Shown here piece by piece: positions 18,922-27,768 of a stretch of 45,000 bases of DNA; within the stretch, counting starts at the first letter, position 1; each line of letters opens with the position of its first letter. The stretch comes from Prorocentrum cordatum. Its lineage: Eukaryota; Sar; Dinophyceae; Prorocentrales; Prorocentraceae. The stretch covers positions 445,505 to 490,504 of the forward strand of contig CAUYUJ010020171.1 in assembly GCA_963575745.1 (NCBI GenBank). The letters are read 5' to 3'. The notes beneath the pieces are model-generated. The model ran no database searches and had not been told where the DNA came from. It was given only the letters and a program-made list of their open reading frames with translations. The translations under genes were made by a program, and so were the position numbers.

Positions 18922-21900
18922 ATGCGGTCTGACAAGTTCTACCACGCAGCACTGGACACAATTCGGAAGGTTCGTGCTATGATGCAGTGGGCCCCGCCTT
19001 CGAGTTCGGTTGAGATGACGGGGACCCCGTCGACGTGTACACCGTGTTCTATGCCGTCTGGGACTGCGAACAGTACGGCTGCGGCGTGGGCGAGTCAGTC
19101 GGGCTCCACTGGCGCCACGGGCACACTGTGGAGCCACGTCCTTCCTGATGCATCGCCCTCCATGCAGTCAGTCCCTCAACCAGCTGGAGGAGTTCACTCG
19201 TCAGAGCGCAAATCCTGGGCTGCCCAGAGCAGTGCAGGTTCGCAGTCGCACCTGGGCTTTCCACCCGCCAGGGCACCCTCTCCACAGGAGGCGGGGGTCT
19301 CAGCGCGTGTGGGTGGGGGCTCAGGAGTTTGCTGGACTCGCCTATTTTGTGAGGCAAGCAGCAGTGGTGAAGTCGGGACGGCAACCGATACACCGCAGGC
19401 CATGGGCCTGCCGCCTGCTGACGAGACCAGAGCGATGGCAGTGCAGGACTATGCAGATATGCGAGCTGACCTCAGAGATTGGGCAGCGGCTTGGTTTGAC
19501 ATACATCTTGGGCTGAATGCGGGCAGTGGTGACTGGCGGCTTTGGTGCGAGGCGTTTCTGCACACGATCTTGGAGCGACAAGGGAACGAGCCCTTGCGCC
19601 GCTTGTTGCAGGCCTGGTTTCCAGGTCGCACCTTACAATCAGTCATGGAAGAATTATGCGAGTTGGCATGGAGACAGTCTGAGCCCAGGCGAGAGGCCTT
19701 CCTTGAGCGGCTACATGCGGCGCCCATTGATAGTCGTGTTCAGATGCAGCGCCGCCACTGGGGGCGCTTGGATGAGCTGAGAGCCATGTTCAGGAGGCTC
19801 TTGGGCTCGGATTTCCCTACGGTGCGGCTTCCTCGCCCCAGACAGCCTGACCCAGAGGATGATCAGGCAGACGTTGATGCTTGCATTGCTCACCTGGTGA
19901 TGTTGGCGGATGAGGAGACCAGTATTGGACAGGCCAATCTTAGTATGATTCCACAGGCCATGCAACATCGAGCTTATGAGGCTCCCGACGGTCATCGGTT
20001 TGCTCCTCTACCTGCGGACGGAGGTCGAGTTCGGTGTGATGACTTGGACGATCCTGATGCTGACCCCTTCGCCAACCTCGATGACCAGTTCGGGAACGAG
20101 GGTGAGCTCTGTACGGTGGAGTCTAACATAGGATGCAGGCCTGACGCCATAGGCTCCAGCCCTAACCCGTCTCGGGAGGTTTCTCTTGGAGGCCCTGAGG
20201 CCGCGCTCTTGGGTGTCTCGGGGAATTCCTCGTCGAGTCTGCCTTTGCTGGATGCCGCCCTTCCTCGGGACTGTAACGTGGTGTCAGGAACGCAACGCGG
20301 CAGACAGACCCACGCTGGTGACAATGCGCCCACACATGAAGAGCCAGCTGTACTGCAGCACCGTACGTCCGACAAGCATGTGACGATGCTCTTTGCGAAC
20401 ATCACCGAGTGGGGCGCCAAAGTGCGCAGCTTTGTGAACAGTCACAAACACACCTATGCCATCGTCGGACTGGTCGAGACGCATGTCCCCGACACCAAGT
20501 GCGCTCACTGGACCGAGGAGCTCAGGAAGGACGGGTGGAGGCTCTCCTTCAAGGCAGGCTTTGCTTCTGGGAGATCGGACTCAGGTATCTCTGCAGGTGA
20601 GTGGCTTCTCACGCGCTGTCACTTGGCAGCTACGCAATTCGATCGATTGAGGGACCAGGCGATTGCCGACTCGCGCATGGATCCCTTCAAAGGCTTCTCG
20701 GCCACGACGCTGCATCTCAAGTCAGGCAACCTTGTATACATTGCAGCGTACTTGCTACCGTCACTGGGGATTTCGCAGTACAACAATGAGGTGTTGGTGG
20801 CTTTGGGCGCTTTTACCAAAGCTCTGGCAGATCCTTGGGTGATAGTGGCGGACTGGAACAATGAACCGCAGACCCTGTTGGATAGTGGATGGGTGGACAG
20901 ACTCAGGGGTCGGCTTGCGCTGCCGAACTGCAAGTTCACGTGCGACAAGGGCCAGGGACGAATGTATGATTATGCTATTGTCTCTAAGCAGCTGACTTCG
21001 GACCGCATCAGGCTCAGGCAGGTAGTAGCGGTACCTTGGAAGACTCACTGCGCTATTGCCATTGACGTGCTGGGCGCCAAGCGGACTTGGTGGCATAGGT
21101 CGTTGGAGCTTCCTGAACCGCTACCCAGGGCCAACCGCCCTCAGCAGGAGCCAAACCCAGACAGCAAGCGATCCCTGAAACGTAAGCAGGTGGCAGATGC
21201 ACGCAGACAAGAACTTCCTGAAGAGCTGCGCGAGGCTTTCGATGACCTGCCTTCTCAGGAGCCACAGCCAGAAGGCCCCAAGGTTGCGTTCAAGGTGGAA
21301 CAGGCAGAATGGCTCAAGATCTATGGCGAAGTGGAGCAGGAGACCTTCAGACCACGTACTGCAGCAGCACAGTTGTCGACAGGCCCCCTGTCGACCTGGA
21401 GGCCTGCTCAACGCTCCACCTTGGATGATAGATATGGGCGATGGGTCACTACATTGGAGCGGTCTATTGTGGCGGTCAGCGATGTGGAGGACCCCGCTGT
21501 GTTTCTTGGTAGAGGGCAAGGATATTCTATTTCATGGAGAAAGATGCGCCCAGCTCCAGGTAGACCTCACATGTGCGATCCTGTTGCAGAATGGTGGGGG
21601 ATCGCATCCACACTGCTGGCTCGAGGCGTTGCCTTGACACGCTCAGGCAGGGACCCTCCAGAGGCGGAGAAATGCCTTGCGGGCTTTCGTTCCATGGTAC
21701 AGAGCCTGACAGAAGCCAAGCAGCAGGAGTTCTTCGGGAAAAAGGCCTTGACCACCGCAGTGCAAGAGTGGAAGGATGTTGCCCTGCAGGTGTCGCACCT
21801 CAGCCAGAATGAGTTGGAGCAGCTCCAGGAGCACACCAACGTGTGGGTCGACCGCGCCCAGGGGCGCTCATTAGTCAAGTCACGCCAAGCCTTCATGGAC

Positions 21901-24900
21901 TGGGCTAAGCAGATGTGGGCTAAGAGGCCAGGTGCTATTCATCGACACGTTCGTGCTCCTCCTCCTGACCCACTACCGCGTGAGATCATCTTGGATGGAG
22001 TGGACACTGCAGACCCCTGCGTACTCATTCGCACGAAGAAGGACTTTTGGCAGGGAGTTTGGCAGGAGGACAATGACAGCAGGGAGCACTTGCTTTGGAC
22101 CTTGGAAGGATTGGCCAGGGATGCTCGTGAAGACCCCTTGCCACCACTGAATGAAGGACAGATCGAATCGATACTCAGACGACAAGCACCAAACAAAGCG
22201 AGAGGAGTTGATGGCTTGGGCCCAGTTGATCTTCAACGTATGCCTCAAGATGGACTTACTGAGCTCACGTGCATCCTCAATCAAGCGGAGCTGCTGCAAA
22301 CGTGGCCGACAGCGTGGTTAGCTACGATTTGTGCGGTTATTCCGAAGCCAGCTGGAGGTACGAGAGTGCTTGGAATGCTACCGCAATGTTGCAAGACGTG
22401 GAGCCAGGCGCGCAGTTCGGTCACCTCCAGCTGGTCGGATGGACTTTCTGCTTTCTGGGACACAGCCATCAGGGGCAGCAGTGCCCTGAGAGCTGCTATG
22501 ACGCGAAGCCTCATGGACGAGGCCTCTGCTACTGCAGGCAAGGCAACGGCGACTGTACTGCTGGACATAGCCAAGTTTTACGACTCCATCTCTTTCACCC
22601 TCCTGGTGGTTGCGGCGCGGGGGCTCAACTTCCCTCCCACGGTGCTGCTCATGGAGATCCTGCTCTTCATGGCGCCGCGCATCCTCAAGGAGGGCTCGGT
22701 CATCAGCGAGCCGTTCTGCCCTGGCCGCTCGATTGTGGCTGGATCGTCGCATGGAGTTTGCCTTGGAAAAGTGTTCTTGCATTCTGTTCTGGAAGCTGCG
22801 CACGCTAGAGCCCCTCAGGCCTCGTTATGGACCTTTGTCGATGACACTGTGGCAAGATCTGAGGGCACCCAGGCCACTGTTGTTTCGGAGATGGAAGGTT
22901 TAGCAGAAGCTTTCTCGGAGGGATTCAGTCTCAAGAGGCTCACGGTCTCGGACAAAACGGTTGTCTTGGCGTCCTCTCCTGAGCTTGGGAAGCGCATAGC
23001 CAGAATTTTCAGAGCCCGACGGATGCCCGCTAAGTTTGCTTCTGTAGGAGTTGATTTAGGTGTTGACACTGCGGCAGGTCGCTTTCGGACCAGGAAGAAG
23101 GCACGCCAGAGAATGGCTAAAGCCAGTGGTCGTTTTTCTAGGATTGTGAAGATGCGCAGGCTGGCTGGTTTGAGGAAAGTCACCCAGGGCGCTTGGCGCA
23201 CGGGAGCCTTACCACAGGCCAGCTTTGGCCATCAAGTTTACGGTATGCCACCGAGTCAGGGCTTGCTTCTGAGGCGACAAGCTGCTCGCACGGTCTCGGG
23301 AATGGGTAAGGGCAAATGTTTAACCACTGTTCTGCAGGCTGTGCTGGGGGATGGAGACCCCGCCCTGGAGCTACGCCGACAATTGGTGGACGCCTGGCTG
23401 CAGCTGTGGAAGCGCGTCCCTGCCCTCCAACCTCGTATTCGACGGTCGTGGAGTATCGTTCGGTCGCAGCTCGATTCGCTTGGTGCCAAAAGGTGGAGAG
23501 GCATTCGGGGGCCCATAGCTGCAGTCCAGGCCACCCTTATTGAAGCAGGATGGGAGCCCAGGGAACCTGACCTGTGGGAACGACCTGAGCATGCGGAGCA
23601 TGCGTGGAGGTTCCCACGAATGGGCGACCCAGACTTTGATTTACTCCCGATAACTGACCACGCAGACCTGTTGCATGAGTTCGTTTCTGACATGAAGGCT
23701 AAGTTGTGGCAAGGTGCTGCAGGGCACGAGGCAGGCGACAGTTTGAAAGAAGGAGCTGACCTCCTTCCACTGCAACAGGAACTCCGCCGTTTCGAGTCTC
23801 GGGGCCAGTCGGATCTTTGGGGCCTCACCTTGTGCGTGGCCTCAGGGGGCCAATGGCCACGTCAGCGTCAAGTCGACTGTGGCTACACGGTTGACGTTAC
23901 TTGCCCAAGGTGCAAGGCGGCCCCTGAGACCTTGTTTCACAGAATATGGCAATGCGTGTGTAATGTTGATCACCAAGATTTTAGCAGCACGCAATCACTG
24001 GTTTCCCAGGCCACGGCGCAATGGGAAGCAGACCCTTCTTTATGGCTGAGAGGAGTTCCGTCGAGAGACCTCACCTGCCCCGTCTTCCTTGACCCCCTTG
24101 AGGCCCCTCCTCTTACGTACTACGGCTCCTCTCGCCTCAGTGAGTTTTGTGTTGCCCCTGGCCAGGGCCCTCCCCACATTTTTGGAGATGGGTCAGGGGG
24201 CAAATACAGCAGCGACCCAAGACGCAGGAGATGTGGTTCTGGAGTTGCTCTCATTCGGAGAGCCGAGGATGGCTCCTGGGAGCCCGCCTCGGGCGTTTCG
24301 TCCCCCCTCCTGGGGCCGCGGCAGACTGTGTCGCGCGCGGAGATAGCTGCGCTCGCCATCGCTCTGGAAGAAACCACGGGACCCATCATTTATGTCACTG
24401 ATTGCCAGCCAGTCCTGGATGGGTGGAGAGCGGGTCGTGCCCACGGCAAGTTAGGCCCGAATCAGGACGCGTGGTTCAGGGTGGCGGTGGCGTTGCGGAA
24501 TCGGGGGGAGGCTGAAGTACAGGTCGTGTGGACGGCTGCCCATCTTGAGGACTCTGGCAAGGCTCTCAGTGCGTGGCAAGTCTTCCTCACTGCTGGCAAC
24601 ATGTGCGCGGATGAGCTGGCGGGGAGAGCGGCGGACGAGGCCTTGTTCCAATATACTCGTCAGCCTGCCCCCAGCACTGACACCTATGATTGCATCGCCC
24701 ACCTTGTCAGGCGCAGGGCCAGACGTGCGTTGATATGCTCACTCCAGGTTGACCCCTGGCAAGCTACCAGGCTCGCCAAAGTGCGGGTACCCCCCCCCTC
24801 CAGGAAGGCCGTTGCCCTGAGGGACACCTCGCATGATTGCGAGCAGGTGGGGAACAGGTGGCGTTGTAGAGTGTGCAGTCAGATTGTGGCCTCCACCCAG

Positions 24901-25380
24901 CTTCTCAAGTTTTGTGCCCAGTCTTGTCCTGGTCTGGCCCCTGAGGTCCGAGGCCAGAAGTCGGAGTGGAGCCAATTTGTGTTGGGAACTGGTGAGATTT
25001 TGATAGGGGCCACCTCGGCCCACTCGTCCCACAAAATCTTCTACTGGCCTGAGTTTTCCTTGCATTTTTGTGTTTCTTGCGGGCTCACCGCCACTGTGGA
25101 TGGTAGGTGGCTCGCAAGACCTTGCCAGGAGCCCTCCCCCAAAGGAGCCCAGAACCTTGACAGGATCCGTCGAGGCATTTTTCCCTCGCACAGGGGACCC
25201 CCGAAGGCTGTGCTGCTGGCCAGTGCGCGGCGGGAAGCTTCGGATGCGGTCCAGCGTGCGAGGGAGGCTCGGGAGGAGGGTAGTATTCTGCTGGCTCACG
25301 GTGAGGGGGGTGTGGGTGGAGCGGCCCGTCGACCCACCAGGATCCCTCACCGTGACGGCGGGGACTCATCTTCGGATTAG
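18922..25380 (+). CDS. LINE ORF2 polyprotein: EEP endonuclease, reverse transcriptase, RNase H (about 2,152 aa)
   Basis: This enzyme would nick DNA and copy the element RNA at the nick (target-primed reverse transcription). Numbering is from the ATG at 18922, the first in frame after ORF1; the ATG at 19402 is the alternative. EEP endonuclease, about 490-712: FAN (Asn493), VETHVP (Glu519), ADWN (Asp644, Asn646), YDY (Asp683) and a final KTH (His709) in place of the usual SDH. Reverse transcriptase, about 1085-1350: NKARGVDG (1091), motif A LLDIAKFYDS (Asp1215), motif C FVDD (Asp1307, 1308). A C-P-R-C...H...C knuckle follows at 1661-1678. RNase H, about 1752-1905: GDGS (Asp1756), RAEIAAL (Glu1807), VTDCQPV (Asp1827), AAH (His1874) and CADELAGRAADE (Asp1897). 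The C-terminus has Cys pairs at 1982/1985, 1998/2002 and 2050/2053. The first 160 residues look out of frame in part. The stop is TAG 25378-25380. Confidence 0.9.
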   Translation: MRSDKFYHAALDTIRKVRAMMQWAPPSSSVEMTGTPSTCTPCSMPSGTANSTAAAWASQSGSTGATGTLWSHVLPDASPSMQSVPQPAGGVHSSERKSWAAQSSAGSQSHLGFPPARAPSPQEAGVSARVGGGSGVCWTRLFCEASSSGEVGTATDTPQAMGLPPADETRAMAVQDYADMRADLRDWAAAWFDIHLGLNAGSGDWRLWCEAFLHTILERQGNEPLRRLLQAWFPGRTLQSVMEELCELAWRQSEPRREAFLERLHAAPIDSRVQMQRRHWGRLDELRAMFRRLLGSDFPTVRLPRPRQPDPEDDQADVDACIAHLVMLADEETSIGQANLSMIPQAMQHRAYEAPDGHRFAPLPADGGRVRCDDLDDPDADPFANLDDQFGNEGELCTVESNIGCRPDAIGSSPNPSREVSLGGPEAALLGVSGNSSSSLPLLDAALPRDCNVVSGTQRGRQTHAGDNAPTHEEPAVLQHRTSDKHVTMLFANITEWGAKVRSFVNSHKHTYAIVGLVETHVPDTKCAHWTEELRKDGWRLSFKAGFASGRSDSGISAGEWLLTRCHLAATQFDRLRDQAIADSRMDPFKGFSATTLHLKSGNLVYIAAYLLPSLGISQYNNEVLVALGAFTKALADPWVIVADWNNEPQTLLDSGWVDRLRGRLALPNCKFTCDKGQGRMYDYAIVSKQLTSDRIRLRQVVAVPWKTHCAIAIDVLGAKRTWWHRSLELPEPLPRANRPQQEPNPDSKRSLKRKQVADARRQELPEELREAFDDLPSQEPQPEGPKVAFKVEQAEWLKIYGEVEQETFRPRTAAAQLSTGPLSTWRPAQRSTLDDRYGRWVTTLERSIVAVSDVEDPAVFLGRGQGYSISWRKMRPAPGRPHMCDPVAEWWGIASTLLARGVALTRSGRDPPEAEKCLAGFRSMVQSLTEAKQQEFFGKKALTTAVQEWKDVALQVSHLSQNELEQLQEHTNVWVDRAQGRSLVKSRQAFMDWAKQMWAKRPGAIHRHVRAPPPDPLPREIILDGVDTADPCVLIRTKKDFWQGVWQEDNDSREHLLWTLEGLARDAREDPLPPLNEGQIESILRRQAPNKARGVDGLGPVDLQRMPQDGLTELTCILNQAELLQTWPTAWLATICAVIPKPAGGTRVLGMLPQCCKTWSQARSSVTSSWSDGLSAFWDTAIRGSSALRAAMTRSLMDEASATAGKATATVLLDIAKFYDSISFTLLVVAARGLNFPPTVLLMEILLFMAPRILKEGSVISEPFCPGRSIVAGSSHGVCLGKVFLHSVLEAAHARAPQASLWTFVDDTVARSEGTQATVVSEMEGLAEAFSEGFSLKRLTVSDKTVVLASSPELGKRIARIFRARRMPAKFASVGVDLGVDTAAGRFRTRKKARQRMAKASGRFSRIVKMRRLAGLRKVTQGAWRTGALPQASFGHQVYGMPPSQGLLLRRQAARTVSGMGKGKCLTTVLQAVLGDGDPALELRRQLVDAWLQLWKRVPALQPRIRRSWSIVRSQLDSLGAKRWRGIRGPIAAVQATLIEAGWEPREPDLWERPEHAEHAWRFPRMGDPDFDLLPITDHADLLHEFVSDMKAKLWQGAAGHEAGDSLKEGADLLPLQQELRRFESRGQSDLWGLTLCVASGGQWPRQRQVDCGYTVDVTCPRCKAAPETLFHRIWQCVCNVDHQDFSSTQSLVSQATAQWEADPSLWLRGVPSRDLTCPVFLDPLEAPPLTYYGSSRLSEFCVAPGQGPPHIFGDGSGGKYSSDPRRRRCGSGVALIRRAEDGSWEPASGVSSPLLGPRQTVSRAEIAALAIALEETTGPIIYVTDCQPVLDGWRAGRAHGKLGPNQDAWFRVAVALRNRGEAEVQVVWTAAHLEDSGKALSAWQVFLTAGNMCADELAGRAADEALFQYTRQPAPSTDTYDCIAHLVRRRARRALICSLQVDPWQATRLAKVRVPPPSRKAVALRDTSHDCEQVGNRWRCRVCSQIVASTQLLKFCAQSCPGLAPEVRGQKSEWSQFVLGTGEILIGATSAHSSHKIFYWPEFSLHFCVSCGLTATVDGRWLARPCQEPSPKGAQNLDRIRRGIFPSHRGPPKAVLLASARREASDAVQRAREAREEGSILLAHGEGGVGGAARRPTRIPHRDGGDSSSD

Positions 25381-25440
25381 TCCCCGCCCAACCCGTTTTG
25401 TTTTGTGGACGCTTGTCCCTTCATGGTCACTTCTGGTCAC
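25381..25440 (+). other. LINE 3' UTR with short tandem tail
   Basis: 60 nt from the ORF2 stop to the candidate target-site duplication. It ends TGGTCACTTC then TGGTCAC. There is no A-run and no AATAAA. This small tail could be the recognition end for reverse transcription. Confidence 0.55.
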
Positions 25441-25458
25441 TCCTCCTCCTCCCCCTCC
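25440..25458 (+). repeat. Right copy of the candidate LINE target-site duplication
   Basis: 19 nt identical to 17380-17398. It follows directly on the tandem TGGTCAC tail of the element and is followed by CCCCTTGAGC, which is taken as host DNA. Confidence 0.6.
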
Positions 25459-25864
25459 CCCCTTGAGCATCTCTTGGGAGGAGCTCACAGCGGCCGGAAG
25501 GTGGCTGCACGCGACGGCGGCTCGCGCGCCGCGGCCTGTGCCGGAGAGCTGCCCCTGACAGCGGGGGGCGGCGCGAGAGCGTGGAGATGACGGCACGTCG
25601 CACGTCCAGGGGCGCGATGCGCGGAAGACGGCGGTTCGGAGGAGCTGCATCGGGGGTCGATGGTCGAGACGCGAGCCGCGGCAGGAGCTGAAGTGTTCGG
25701 AGGTCCGCGCAGATCTCTCGGGTCGGCGATGGACCCCCTCGCAAGGCCCCTGCGCTCTCCGCGGCAGGGAAGGGACGGGGAGTGGGGTTCCAGCTCCGTG
25801 CCAAGAGAGCAGCGCGGACGTGCCGAAGATAAGGTTTGTCGTTTCCCTGGGTCTCTCTTTGTAG

Positions 25865-25959
25865 AGGCATGGAGAAGAGGGAATGGACCCCAGGTGAACA
25901 AGCTGTGGGATTGGACCGATGCGGAGCTGAAGACTCTGCGCGGCTGGGACGGCAGCAAG
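25865..25959 (+). CDS. Exon-like island: C-terminal part of an I29 cysteine-protease propeptide
   Basis: The frame reads EAWRRGNGPQVNKLWDW then TDAELKTLRGWDGSK. This corresponds to the end of the I29 domain, where papain-like propeptides carry an E-A-x-N-like turn followed by G-V-N-x-[FL]-x-D-x-T-x-x-E-[FL]. Directly upstream is a good intron end, GGGTCTCTCTTTGTAG (25849-25864), with a pyrimidine run. The reading frame stays open upstream (from about 25660), so an earlier start cannot be excluded. The donor is not resolved; the frame closes at 25998. It lies 425 nt downstream of the LINE end, on the same strand. About six residues expected between this and the 5133 island are not accounted for. 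Confidence 0.55.
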
Positions 25960-26398
25960 ATGCCAGGAGGCTGCTGGGCCTTGTGTGGGCAGGGGTAGTT
26001 AGAGATGTTGCCATGAAGCAGTCAAGCGGTGGCAGTACGGATGCAACATTTCATCACACGGGCTGCTGGTGAATCCTCGTCTGCTTGTCCGAGGTTCTTG
26101 CATCTTTTACTTCGGGTCCATGCTCCTGTGGTTGACCGTACATCCGCGGGCCCGTGCCTACACCGCCTGGCAGCAATGGGGCCCACTGGTCGCCATGGCC
26201 TGGCTGGGGCAGAGCTGCCCCTGCACCGCGTCCTCCTCGCCCCCCCGCCCCTCCGCCCCCCCCCCCACTGGCGGCTCGCAGGGCGGGGCGGGCTGAGGGG
26301 CGCGGCCTTGCGACAGAGGCCCCCCCAGGCCCTTGCCTGCCATTACCAGCCTGGAACAGATCCCTATCCCTATGCTGGGCATCTCCTCATCACGACGC

Positions 26399-26445
26399 CA
26401 ATCTTAGGGATTCCCTTATTTTGTGAGGGCGAATCCCTAAGATTG
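26399..26445. repeat. Perfect 15-bp-arm hairpin
   Basis: CAATCTTAGGGATTC and its exact inverse GAATCCCTAAGATTG are separated by 17 nt. A third, direct CAATCTTAGGG follows at about 26465. Confidence 0.7.
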
Positions 26446-26691
26446 TCATCGCCTTTTGGCGTGCCAATCTTAGGGGTAGGGCTACGTGCGAGGCTGGCTA
26501 TGCCAGGGGTGGGGGGGGCGCATGCAGGGGTCTGGCGCTGCCCCCGCCTGCGCAACAAGAGGCCGCCCGGCCTTGAGAGGGCCCCGGTGGCCTAAAACGA
26601 CGCGAAGATCGGGACAAAATCGGATCGGGATAACCCGAAGTCTCTGAGAATCGGCGGGTGTGGAGGATGTACTGGGCGCCGCGGCCGCTCC

Positions 26692-26711
26692 AGAGCGTTC
26701 CGGAACGCTCT
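26692..26711. repeat. Perfect 20-bp palindrome
   Basis: AGAGCGTTCCGGAACGCTCT is its own reverse complement, followed by partial repeats (GAGAGCGCTGCGGAACGCTG). Confidence 0.7.
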
Positions 26712-27058
26712 GAGAGCGCTGCGGAACGCTGTGGAGCGATGTATCCCGATCCTAGCCCTGTTTTATGGCCCGCCGCCGGCCTCCGCGCCTTCCTGCTCCT
26801 CCCGGACCCGCCGGGCTGCCGACGAAGCAGCGGGGGTGCTGGCCGAGTGGTGCCTGGCCGCCGCCTCGGCCGCGGGCCTCGCTGCGGGGCCCACGTCGAC
26901 CCGACTCGGTGCCGAAGCTGGCCAGCTCGATCCGAGGCGGCGTCGACCCTCCGCCGATCGGGCGCGGTCCGTTACTCGCAGGGCGCAGCTGCGCACCCAG
27001 GCGCAGCTGGACCCGGCCCGGTGTTCCGATGCGATGCCGACGGCTCCTGTCGACTAGA

Positions 27059-27225
27059 CGTAAGAGTGACCTTTCGCCGGAGTGACCTTTGGTGCGGGCA
27101 CAGATGGGTCCCCAGATGGCTAAAAGCGAAGCAGTAGCAGTTGCTTGCGCGCCCAGGTTTGGTCCCCCCGCGGCCCCAAAGAAGTCGCGCACCAAACGTC
27201 ACTCTTACCCAGGGCCACTCTTACG
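27059..27225. mobile_element. MITE-like element, family A, copy 3
   Basis: About 167 bp. The left end CGTAAGAGTGACC...GAGTGACCTTTGGTGCG pairs with the right end CGCACCAAACGTCACTC...GGCCACTCTTACG. Best preserved inverted ends in the family. Similarity to copy 2 extends about 10 bp upstream (GTCGAC box). Confidence 0.78.
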
Positions 27226-27311
27226 TGTAGCCAAGGTGCGGCGGAGGAGGGGGGCCTCTCTTGCTGCCCGCCCTCCCCTGCCCGCACCCGCACCTGCAGA
27301 GCCTATACGCC

Positions 27312-27503
27312 CCCTGAGGTCCTTCAGCTCAGCGATCTGGCCCCTGAGTGTCTCCATGGCGACTGGGGAAGCGAGGATTACTGAACTGATGGATTTCGGT
27401 AATTATGCCAGGACACCGAAATCCATCAGTTCAGTAATCCTCGCCTCCCCAGTTGCCATGGAGACGCTCAGGGGCCAGATCGCTGAGCTGAAGGATCTCA
27501 GGG
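27312..27503. repeat. Near-perfect 89-bp inverted repeat with 14-nt loop
   Basis: The arms at 27312-27400 and 27415-27503 match at 85 of 89 positions. The loop is AATTATGCCAGGAC. In a plus-strand RNA three of the four mismatches would be G-U pairs. The right arm is open on the plus strand and reads SVILASPVAMETLRGQIAEL, but no family is recognised. Confidence 0.9.
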
Positions 27504-27768
27504 TGCGTTTCCTGGATTGGGCCCAGGAGCATCGCCGAGTGCATTCCACTACTCGCAAAGTGCCTACTCGCAGACGTCCGAACAACCATACGTCAGACTG
27601 TGTGCAATCTACCGTAAATCCCCCGCGGCGGATCCAGGCCACTTGCGAGCAGTTGCTTTGCGAGCAGTGGAAGGCGCTTGTCAAGAGCAGCACCACCCCC
27701 ATGCGTGATTTGCTCCATCCGCGGGCCCCCAAGGCATCTGCGCTTCTGCGCGCTTCGTGCTCCACGAG

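Larger units (their letters stand above)
17396..25440 (+). mobile_element. Full-length EEP-RT-RNase H non-LTR retrotransposon beginning with a spliced leader
   Basis: The element runs from the spliced leader at 17396 through a 141-nt 5' leader, ORF1 (17559-18782), ORF2 (about 18922-25380) and a 60-nt 3' UTR. It ends at about 25440 in two copies of a decamer starting TGGTCAC. A 19-nt direct repeat, CTCCTCCTCCTCCCCCTCC, lies at 17380-17398 and 25440-25458. It looks like a target-site duplication, although the target is a low-complexity TCC tract, so its length is less telling than usual. The first 3 nt of the SL overlap the left repeat, leaving the 5' junction uncertain by that much. There is no poly(A) tail; short tandem tails are known in I-like and related LINEs. 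The EEP-RT-RNase H order is that of the I superfamily. ORF2 has no stop over 2,100 codons, so the copy is young, although its N-terminal part may carry compensating indels (see findings). Confidence 0.88.
25966..27058 (+). other. No gene seen
   Basis: Apart from the hairpin at 26399 and the palindrome at 26692, nothing is recognised. Open frames lack family motifs. Confidence 0.4.
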
